A stretch of 64,000 bases of DNA from Secundilactobacillus odoratitofui DSM 19909 = JCM 15043 (GTDB lineage Bacteria > Bacillota > Bacilli > Lactobacillales > Lactobacillaceae), in contig NZ_AZEE01000027.1 of the NCBI RefSeq assembly GCF_001434895.1, positions 446,538 through 510,537 of the forward strand, given 5' to 3'. Under the pieces are notes generated by a model. The model did not search any database and had not been told where the DNA came from. It saw only the letters and a program-made list of their open reading frames with translations. The translations under genes and the position numbers were made by a program. Each line of letters begins with the position of its first letter. The first letter of the stretch is position 1. Shown piece by piece: positions 57,735 through 64,000 of the stretch.

Positions 57735-59987
57735 TTAGAGTTGCACAGTCTGACCATCAAGATCAACGGCCAATGGTTCACCCGACAATAGGGTCAATTT
57801 TGCCCCAGTTTGATCAACGTGAACTTGAATCGAGCGACCACGGAAGAGTACCCGGAATTGATAACTGGTCCACTTCTTAGGTAGGAATGGTGCAAAGTGC
57901 AATTGGTCGTCACGGACACGCATGCCTGCAAAGCCTTGCACGATTGCCAGCCAGCTCCCGGTCATCGACGTAATGTGGAGACCATCGTTGGTATCGTTGT
58001 TGTAGTTATCTAGATCCAAACGGGCCGTCCGTTCGTACATCTCAACGGCCTTGTCTTCATAGTGAAGATCAGCTGCCAAGATTGAGTGAATAGCCGCTGA
58101 AAGACTTGATTCATGTACCGTCAGTGGTTCGTAGAAGTCAAAGTTAGCCTTCTTTTGAGCTGGTGTGAAGTCATCGATAAAGTCCCAAACCCCTTGGAGA
58201 ACATCACCTTGTTTGATATAAGGTGAACGTAAGATCTTATCCCACGACCAGTTTTGATTGATTGGTAGTTGATCAGCTGGAATACTTGAAACCGGCTGAA
58301 TATCTTTATCTAAGAACCCATCGTGTTGAACAAAGATGCCTAGCTCTTTATCTTCAGGCAGATACATCCGGTCAACAATATCTTGCCAGTGCTTCTTTTC
58401 TGCGTCAGAGACATTTAAGTCCTTGGCAACATCTTCAGAAACGTCATTCAAAATAGCCAAAGTGTATTTCAACGTCCACTGGGCCAAGTAGTTGGTATAC
58501 CAGTTGTTATCGACGTTGTTCTCATACTCATCGGGACCAGTGACACCATGGATCATGTAGGTCTGGTTGCGTTCACTGAAGTGTACCCGATCAGCCCAGA
58601 AGCGTGAAATTTCGGTCAGCACCTTGCTACCTTCGTTGAGCACGTAGCTCTTGTCGCCCGTGTATCGGGTGTAGTTATAGATAGCAAAAGCAATATCGCC
58701 ATTCCGGTGGATTTCTTCAAAGGTAATTTCCCATTCGTTATGGCATTCGATACCGTCAAAGGTCACCATTGGGAACAATGCGCCTTTCAAGCCCTGTTCC
58801 TTGGCGTTGTGATAGGCACCATCCAATTGTTGATAACGGTACATCAACAGATTGCGGGTCACTTGTGGATCAGTAATGCCAAGGTAAACTGGTACCGCAA
58901 AGGCCTCGGTATCCCAGTAGGTGGCACCACCGTACTTTTCACCAGTGAAGCCCTTTGGCCCGATATTCAAGCGACTATCCTCACCGTAATAAGTGGAGAA
59001 TAACTGATAAAGGTTGAAGCGAATTCCTTGCTGGGCGCCGGTATCGCCTTCAATTTCAACATCGGACTTCTCCCAACGTTCTGCCCAGATTTTAGCGTGG
59101 GCTTCAAACAAATCATCGTACGAAATACCTGTGACTTGTTCACTCAATGAAGCCATTGCAGCTTCCAGCTTAGCCTGCGTCTCATAATCACGGGAAGTGA
59201 CGACAACCACGCGCTTAATCAGTTGGGTACTTTGGTTAGGGTCAAGGTCACCACTAAACTGGTTAACGACTTCGGTCTCGCTTGGTTGTGCAACGTCTTC
59301 TGATGGGAAGACTGCCGCATTGGTCATCTTCATCCCAACGGTGAACCGCGGTGTGCCAAAGGGATTTTCCTTTGTGATCGCCACAATCGACCCATCATTA
59401 GCGTTTTGGCTGGTCTTTAAAACGTTCCAGAAATGCTCATCGTAATTAGCATCCTCGTTTTGAACGTTGGCATCCAGTGCAGATTTAAAGGTAACGTGAA
59501 CTTTATCAGTTCCCTTGTTCGTCACCGTCAAACGGATTGCAGATAATTCTTTTTGCGCTGCACTAATGAACCGTTCAAACTTGAACGCAATCTGTTGGCC
59601 GCCCTTTGTTAGGGTAAAGGAACGGGTCAACTGGGACTGCTTCATATCGAGGTCTAAGTCGAAGTCGCTAAACCGATCTTGAGCTAAATCAATGGCTTCG
59701 CCGTTAATTAAAACGTTGAGTTTAATGAAATTGATGGCATTGATGACTTTTCCAAAATACTTTGGATAGCCATTTTTCCACCAACCCACTCGGGTCTTGT
59801 CTGGAAACCAGACACCACCAAGGTAGATGCCCTGTAAGGTATCGCCTGAATAATCTTCTTCAAAGAAGCCGCGCATCCCCATGTTACCGTTACCAAGACT
59901 CGTCATTGATTCTTGGAGACGTTTATCTTCGGGGTTAAATTCGTGCGTGACGATGTGCCACGGTGTGATTTCAAATGTTCGCTTCAT
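57735..59987 (-). CDS. Maltose phosphorylase (GH65)
   Basis: A 750-residue cytoplasmic enzyme splitting maltose with phosphate into beta-glucose 1-phosphate and glucose. The start at 59987 (MKRTFEITPWHIVTHEF) has AAAGGAAC upstream; the open frame continues further but is a repeat element. The catalytic acid is Glu487 in TGPDEYENN, the same position as in the Levilactobacillus brevis enzyme; other marks are LGNGNMGMRG, FWDTEAF read as YWDTEAFAVP, and KGALFPMVTFDG. It works with the transporter at 60168. It saves ATP, since one glucose leaves already phosphorylated. Confidence 0.94.
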   Translation of the reverse strand: MKRTFEITPWHIVTHEFNPEDKRLQESMTSLGNGNMGMRGFFEEDYSGDTLQGIYLGGVWFPDKTRVGWWKNGYPKYFGKVINAINFIKLNVLINGEAIDLAQDRFSDFDLDLDMKQSQLTRSFTLTKGGQQIAFKFERFISAAQKELSAIRLTVTNKGTDKVHVTFKSALDANVQNEDANYDEHFWNVLKTSQNANDGSIVAITKENPFGTPRFTVGMKMTNAAVFPSEDVAQPSETEVVNQFSGDLDPNQSTQLIKRVVVVTSRDYETQAKLEAAMASLSEQVTGISYDDLFEAHAKIWAERWEKSDVEIEGDTGAQQGIRFNLYQLFSTYYGEDSRLNIGPKGFTGEKYGGATYWDTEAFAVPVYLGITDPQVTRNLLMYRYQQLDGAYHNAKEQGLKGALFPMVTFDGIECHNEWEITFEEIHRNGDIAFAIYNYTRYTGDKSYVLNEGSKVLTEISRFWADRVHFSERNQTYMIHGVTGPDEYENNVDNNWYTNYLAQWTLKYTLAILNDVSEDVAKDLNVSDAEKKHWQDIVDRMYLPEDKELGIFVQHDGFLDKDIQPVSSIPADQLPINQNWSWDKILRSPYIKQGDVLQGVWDFIDDFTPAQKKANFDFYEPLTVHESSLSAAIHSILAADLHYEDKAVEMYERTARLDLDNYNNDTNDGLHITSMTGSWLAIVQGFAGMRVRDDQLHFAPFLPKKWTSYQFRVLFRGRSIQVHVDQTGAKLTLLSGEPLAVDLDGQTVQL

Positions 59988-60040
59988 ATCTGTGTTCCTT
60001 TCTCTTTTAAATACGTATGTGATTAGCGTGAAACGATTCC

Positions 60041-60163
60041 CTAGTCTAAACCCGCGACCAAAGTCAACGTCCGGCCATGTGAGTCCCCGATTTAAATATT
60101 CAAAACTGGAATATCTAAATCGTGAACTTACATTCTGGGCGTTAAACGACTTTGGTCTCACTC
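60041..60163 (+). repeat. Dispersed structured element, family 1, copy 4 (short)
   Basis: A shortened copy lying inside the maltose operon. Basal strands CCAAAGTC pair with GACTTTGG, where copies 1-3 have AACTC/GAGTT: both sides changed together. Conserved words are CTAGTCTAAA, CCGGCCAT, ATTCTGG and TTAAACGA. The apical stem ATGT-AGT-CGATTTA-ATATTC has its own sequence. The 5' module present in copies 1-3 is missing. Confidence 0.8.
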
Positions 60164-60167
60164 TTAT

Positions 60168-61544
60168 TTATGCCTTACGAGCCCAAACTTCCTTGACGAT
60201 ACCGACTGAGGCGGCACCCAATGCCAAGAAGATACCTGACAATAACAGCATTGATGGCATGTGTGACCCAAGTAGTGGGAACAGCGCGAAACTTGCCAAC
60301 GAAGCCACGATTTGTGGTAGGCAGATTGAACTGTTGAACAAACCAAGGTAAGTCCCCATGTTGGCTGAATCGGTAATGGCGTTGGTTAAGAAAGTGAATG
60401 GGAAGGCGTTCATAGCAGCCCATGCACAACCAATCAAAGCAAAGGAAACGACTAACGTGTATTTGTCATGGATGAAGAAAATTGAACCAAAGCCCACAGC
60501 ACCCATGAGTAATGAAGCTGAATAGTATGCCTTGTGGTGATTGTTGTTGATCCGTGAAAGAACTAAAGCCCAAATGACGGCAGCAATTGATTGTACGGCT
60601 GACAGAACACCGAACCAGTTACCGGCAGCTTGATAACCGGCACTCGATGGATCTGATGCGTGCCAAACGTTAGCAGCAATCGCACCGGTTGCGTAGGTCC
60701 AGAGGTACTGGAAGCCCATCCAGCAGAAAAATTGAACAATGGAAACCGTCCAAAATACTTTTGGTGCCGACTTCAGTGCTTGCCAAAGCCCCTTATGTTC
60801 TTCGTTTTCATCAATACCATGATACTTAGCGTAGGTGACCGGATCGTATTCCTTAACCCGGAAAACGGTGAGCAAGCAACAAAGTAACAGAATAATTGCA
60901 CCGGCGTAGAAGGACCAAACAACCGAATTTGGCACTTTACCTTTTTCAGCGGTGTTGGCAATCCCAACTGCGGTTAACAGGAATGGGAACACACTGGCAA
61001 GTAAGGCACCAGCGTTTGATGAAAAGCTTTGGATCGAATATGCAAAACCCTTTTGCTTTTCGTTCACCATGTCACCAACCATCATCTTGAATGGTTGCAT
61101 GGCGATGTTTGATGATAGATCCATAAACAGTAGTGCAATTGCGCCGAACCATAATGCAGCTAGTGAGCCGAAGCCAAATCCGAAGCTCCCGGCATTTGGT
61201 AGCAACATCATAACGATCATCGCAATTACGGCGCCAATCAACAGGTACGGAATTCGACGACCCAATTTAGGCATCCAAGTCCGGTCTGAGAAGTACCCAA
61301 CTAACGGTTGAACAATCATTCCGGCAAGTGGTGGCAAAATGAAAAACCACCCTAATGAGTTAGGATCGGCCCCAATGGTTTGAAAGATCCGACCCATGTT
61401 AGTACTTTGTAATTGAAAGGCCATTTGAACCCCTAAGAAACCAAAGTTAATTAGGAAAATGGTCGATGACGGCAACGTAGGCAGTAGGTCTTTTTTAGGC
61501 GTTTCTGCGGTTGGTGTCGCTGACGCTGATGCACTTTCTGACAT
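60168..61544 (-). CDS. MFS/GPH-type maltose transporter
   Basis: A 458-residue twelve-helix transporter. The start at 61544 (MSESASASATPTAETPKKD) has AAGGAGGGG upstream. It has MAFQLQSTNMGRIFQTIGAD, QPLVGYFSDRTWMPKLGRRIPY and LFMDLSSNIAMQPFKMMVGDMV, as in the sucrose/maltose transporters of the GPH-SLC45 group. It precedes maltose phosphorylase on the same transcript, with family 1 copy 4 between them. Proton-linked maltose uptake is inferred from the operon. Confidence 0.87.
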   Translation of the reverse strand: MSESASASATPTAETPKKDLLPTLPSSTIFLINFGFLGVQMAFQLQSTNMGRIFQTIGADPNSLGWFFILPPLAGMIVQPLVGYFSDRTWMPKLGRRIPYLLIGAVIAMIVMMLLPNAGSFGFGFGSLAALWFGAIALLFMDLSSNIAMQPFKMMVGDMVNEKQKGFAYSIQSFSSNAGALLASVFPFLLTAVGIANTAEKGKVPNSVVWSFYAGAIILLLCCLLTVFRVKEYDPVTYAKYHGIDENEEHKGLWQALKSAPKVFWTVSIVQFFCWMGFQYLWTYATGAIAANVWHASDPSSAGYQAAGNWFGVLSAVQSIAAVIWALVLSRINNNHHKAYYSASLLMGAVGFGSIFFIHDKYTLVVSFALIGCAWAAMNAFPFTFLTNAITDSANMGTYLGLFNSSICLPQIVASLASFALFPLLGSHMPSMLLLSGIFLALGAASVGIVKEVWARKA

Positions 61545-61576
61545 GCAAAACCCCTCCTTGAAGGTTAAATAATCAT

Positions 61577-61637
61577 TGCAAACGCTTTCTACAAAAACTA
61601 TTATGCAACCGTTTGCAAAATAATGCAACCGGTTGCG
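61577..61637 (-). promoter_or_regulatory. Promoter and three LacI-type operators of the maltose operon
   Basis: Operators TGCAAACGCTTTCT (61577-61590), TGCAACCGTTTGCA (61604-61617) and TGCAACCGGTTGCG (61624-61637), the last two 20 bases apart, which puts them on one face of the helix. Minus-strand promoter TTGCAT (61623-61628), 17-base spacer, CATAAT (61600-61605) is covered by them. Repression by the 61717 regulator is likely; the first site also resembles a catabolite-response element. Confidence 0.8.
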
Positions 61638-61648
61638 CAAATTCTTTT

Positions 61649-61683
61649 AAAAAACGGGGCACAACATTTTGATTCAGCCCCGT
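61649..61683 (-). terminator. Terminator after the LacI gene
   Basis: Minus strand ACGGGGC / GCCCCGT followed by TTTTTT. Confidence 0.85.
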
Positions 61684-61716
61684 TATTAGTGGCTTTTACG
61701 CCCCAAAATTTATTTT

Positions 61717-62676
61717 TTAACGTTCAATTGTGAATGGGATGACTTCTGATAGCTTGCTCTCACCGTATAATACACGAACGGCTGCTTCGCCCATATGCTG
61801 TGGGTACAGTTCCACAAAGCGCACCTGCTCACCCATCAAAAAGCCTGACTTATTACGGTTAAAGCTAATCAACGGAACGTTAGTGTGCCCCAGTTGCCAC
61901 ATTAATTGATAAATCATTTGGCCAATTAAATCATCCGTCGTCACAATACCATCAATTGTCTGACGCGTCCGTAAAAATTGCGCAACGGCTTGATCCAAGT
62001 GTGTCTGGCTTTGCTTTGGCAACTTTAATACCTCAGTTGGCACACCCGCAGCACTCATTGCATCTTGAAACCCTAACCGTCGTTTTTGTTCAAACCGTAA
62101 TTCTGGTTCCGATTCCACAAACAGGGTTCTTTTGACACCAAACTTACGAATCAAATACTCGCCGGTCTTCACACCCGCTAAGCGATTATCATTGTTCACG
62201 TACCGTTCTGCTGCCTGATTGGGGTCACCAATCAAGACATAGCGGACATCTTGTTGACGCAACAGTTTCACCACTGGATCGTCCTTTTTGGAATACAGCA
62301 AAATAAAGTAGCGAATCAGTCCCTGACTGATTAAGGATGCCACGTTCTCAACGAGTTCCGTCGTAGTTTTGGCAATTGCTACCGATAAGACGCTATTGCG
62401 GGCCCGTAATTCCTGATTAATGCCCATTAAAAGATCCACGAAGAATGGATTAGCTGACGTACTCATTTCACCTGGTGGAAAGACAACACCAACGGCATTA
62501 GACACGCCATTCGTCAGCGTTTTAGCGTTATAGTTTGGCAAATAGCCCATCTCATCCGCTAACGCCTTGATTTTCTGACGCGTTTTGATGCTAATTCTAG
62601 GGTGATCATTCAACGCCCGTGACGCCGTTGACACTGATACCCCAGCCCGCTTCGCAATATCTCGAATCGTTACCAT
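61717..62676 (-). CDS. LacI family regulator of maltose genes (MalR-like)
   Basis: A 319-residue regulator: helix-turn-helix TIRDIAKRAGVSVSTASRALND, hinge, then an effector domain from NAVGVVFPPGEMSTSANPFF. The start at 62676 has AAAGGAA upstream; the longer frame is not supported. It lies upstream of, and on the same strand as, the maltose transporter and phosphorylase, with a terminator and three operators between. Role: repression relieved by maltose or a product. Confidence 0.88.
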   Translation of the reverse strand: MVTIRDIAKRAGVSVSTASRALNDHPRISIKTRQKIKALADEMGYLPNYNAKTLTNGVSNAVGVVFPPGEMSTSANPFFVDLLMGINQELRARNSVLSVAIAKTTTELVENVASLISQGLIRYFILLYSKKDDPVVKLLRQQDVRYVLIGDPNQAAERYVNNDNRLAGVKTGEYLIRKFGVKRTLFVESEPELRFEQKRRLGFQDAMSAAGVPTEVLKLPKQSQTHLDQAVAQFLRTRQTIDGIVTTDDLIGQMIYQLMWQLGHTNVPLISFNRNKSGFLMGEQVRFVELYPQHMGEAAVRVLYGESKLSEVIPFTIER

Positions 62677-62854
62677 AACGCTGTTTCCTTTCTCGTTTAC
62701 TGATATTTCCATTGTAAGCTAGTCTGCCTGAAAATGATATGCTGTTTCCGGTTTTTGTTTGACAGGACAGGCGTCGATTATCTAAAAGTGGCGCATGCGT
62801 GGTACGATGAATTCACATACAAAGTTGAAAGGATGACTTACAATCACAGTAGAG

Positions 62855-63502
62855 ATGCACTGGCTGTACCAGACTCTTCGCACTAACATGGGACCGTCTG
62901 GCTGGTGGCCCGCAGAAACTAAACGCGACATTATCGTTGGGGCCATCTTGGTCCAAAATACCGCTTGGCAAAATGCTGACGTGGGGTTACAACATTTAAA
63001 AAACCGCACCCAGTTAGATCCGGATGCGGTGCTAGCGTTAACTTCAGATGAACTGATTGATTTAATCCGTGCCAGCGGCTTCTACCGTAACAAGGCAAAG
63101 GCCATTCACGCAGTCTTTCAATGGTTTAATGATCGTAACTGGGACTACGACGGTATTTGGCGTGAAAATCAAGCGACCCTGCGTAAGCAACTACTGGCTT
63201 TACCTGGCGTCGGTAACGAAACTGCTGACGTGTTTATCGTTTATATCTTTGATCAACCTGCATTTATCGCTGACACGTACACGCGCCGTTTATTCACTCA
63301 TTTAGGTTACAATCGGACTGATACATACCAACACTTACAGTCCCAAGTCACCTTACCAGCCGATTTCACAGCCGAAATGGCGCAAGACTTTCACGGTCTA
63401 CTCGATAACTTTGGCAAGCAATATCTTCAACATGACGGTGATTTTGAGAAGAGTTTTTTAGCGACTGAGTTACTTAAAAATCAACAAGCTCAAAAAGGCT
63501 AA
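62855..63502 (+). CDS. HhH-GPD base-excision repair protein, endonuclease III-like
   Basis: A 215-residue DNA glycosylase-like protein. It has WWPAETKRDIIVGAILVQNT, helix-hairpin-helix LLALPGVGNETADVFIVYIF, and the catalytic Asp in FIADTYTRRLF; the usual Lys at the end of the hairpin region is not clear. No iron-sulfur cluster cysteines are present. The ATG at 62855 has no binding site at normal distance; AAAGGATGA is 18 bases upstream, and codons ACA-ATC-ACA-GTA-GAG precede the ATG in frame, so the true start could be a non-standard codon. The 3' end overlaps the opposite gene. Confidence 0.75.
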   Translation: MHWLYQTLRTNMGPSGWWPAETKRDIIVGAILVQNTAWQNADVGLQHLKNRTQLDPDAVLALTSDELIDLIRASGFYRNKAKAIHAVFQWFNDRNWDYDGIWRENQATLRKQLLALPGVGNETADVFIVYIFDQPAFIADTYTRRLFTHLGYNRTDTYQHLQSQVTLPADFTAEMAQDFHGLLDNFGKQYLQHDGDFEKSFLATELLKNQQAQKG

Positions 63503-63841
63503 TAATCCAGGTAATCCCTGCGTAAGCGCAATCTGACGGTTCGCCGTTAAGCCGCCGTAAATACCAGCCACAACAACGAAGCCAGTAAAGAATAGGCAAC
63601 CTGCTATTACAGCGTTACTTGGTAAGCCAAATCGCATAAACAATAAGCCTACGCCAACGAAACCATTGTATAACCCAATGTTGGCCAACGTGGTTTTCGT
63701 TTCTGGACGCTGCTGGTACTCGGGCGAGATGTCAAATGCCTGCCTGGCAGCAGCAGTCTGTGAGCCAAACATTTCTAAACCTAAGATACCCAGTGCTTCA
63801 ACTGCAACGATAATGATTAAAATTGTACTAATTAGTGACAT
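63470..63841 (-). CDS. DUF1304 family membrane protein
   Basis: A 123-residue protein with four membrane helices: MSLISTILIIIVAVEALGILGLEMFGS start, GLYNGFVGVGLLFMRFG, AGCLFFTGFVVVAGIYGG and ALTQGLPGLLAFLSLLIFK. The EMFG and LANIGLYNG motifs mark DUF1304, whose function is unknown. The start at 63841 is favoured, although AGGAG lies 14 bases upstream, rather far. Its 3' end overlaps the endonuclease III-like gene by 33 bases tail to tail. Confidence 0.82.
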   Translation of the reverse strand: MSLISTILIIIVAVEALGILGLEMFGSQTAAARQAFDISPEYQQRPETKTTLANIGLYNGFVGVGLLFMRFGLPSNAVIAGCLFFTGFVVVAGIYGGLTANRQIALTQGLPGLLAFLSLLIFK

Positions 63842-63883
63842 AATAAATTGTTTTACTCCTGAAATTTTCTCGAAAACGTTAGT

Positions 63884-64000
63884 GAATCGGACAACCACAA
63901 GCAGAGACTTGCATGTAAGGCACGAGCCACACCAACCCAAGATCGGGGTTGATGTGTGCACCACTATTTCATTGCCGAATCGGGCAACCACAAGCAGAGA
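63884..64000. repeat. Direct repeat with intervening hairpin at window edge
   Basis: GAATCGG-A/G-CAACCACAAGCAGAGA occurs at 63884-63907 and again at 63977-64000, 23 of 24 bases the same, a period of 93. Between them CACACCAACCC and GGGTTGATGTG form a hairpin. More units may lie past the window. Confidence 0.6.

Noticed and set aside
63884-64000. CRISPR array
   Set aside because: Only two units, period 93, and the region between them folds as a hairpin rather than being a unique spacer.

Overview
The window looks like the chromosome of a Lactobacillaceae species. Gene content and protein style fit the Lactiplantibacillus, Levilactobacillus or Secundilactobacillus group. Supporting genes are PepV, maltose phosphorylase with a LacI regulator, an Spx paralogue, RNase Y, a WxL-free set of small secreted proteins, and tryptophan genes under T-box control. 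Ribosome binding sites are strong, GTG and TTG starts are common, and many genes end in clear intrinsic terminators. I see no phage, insertion sequence, plasmid or CRISPR signature.

Layout. Positions 1-4900: end of a flavin oxidoreductase gene, then an Ntn-hydrolase / YdcZ-type transporter / amidotransferase-like operon facing a LacI regulator. 5.1-9.4 kb: aminotransferase, tRNA-Arg, a small unknown protein, threonine synthase, MarR regulator. 9.4-18.4 kb: NAD(P)H-hydrate epimerase, PepV with a YfcC-type transporter, a VanX-like dipeptidase, a second Ntn hydrolase, an NlpC/P60 hydrolase, a stand-alone ATP-cone protein and an Spx paralogue without its redox cysteines. 19-28.8 kb: Na+/H+ antiporter, nucleotidase, RNase Y, alpha/beta hydrolase, XRE regulator, methyltransferase-like protein, SDR. 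28.9-39.2 kb: a shikimate/quinate utilisation region with a flavin reductase, a type I dehydroquinase, three related MFS carriers, two shikimate-dehydrogenase paralogues and a LysR regulator. 39.4-50.7 kb: aromatic biosynthesis, with aroE-aroF-aroB on the minus strand diverging from trpEG and trpDCFBA on the plus strand. 50.8-55.5 kb: amidase and a group of small secreted or lipid-anchored proteins sharing one domain. 56-64 kb: D-cysteine desulfhydrase-like gene with a MarR partner, the maltose operon with its LacI regulator, an endonuclease III-like gene and a DUF1304 protein.

How the genes work together. The 42.4-46.2 kb stretch is a control hub for aromatic amino acids. The aro operon has what reads as a ribosome-mediated attenuator: a 21-residue leader peptide ending Phe-Ser-Tyr-Tyr-Trp-Ser-Lys, then a mutually exclusive antiterminator and terminator. 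The trpEG and trpDCFBA transcripts each have a T-box with a UGG specifier. Each T-box is followed by a mini-ORF with a Trp codon that is conserved between the two leaders. The neighbouring shikimate region looks dissimilatory: NAD-type dehydrogenases, carriers and a flavoprotein reductase that could use shikimate-type compounds as electron acceptors.

The strongest unexplained structures are two families of dispersed, structured intergenic elements. Copies differ in stem sequence yet keep base pairing, while loops and bulges are conserved. Five of the six clear copies lie between convergent genes. The most interesting candidates for new biology are these families and the aro leader attenuator.
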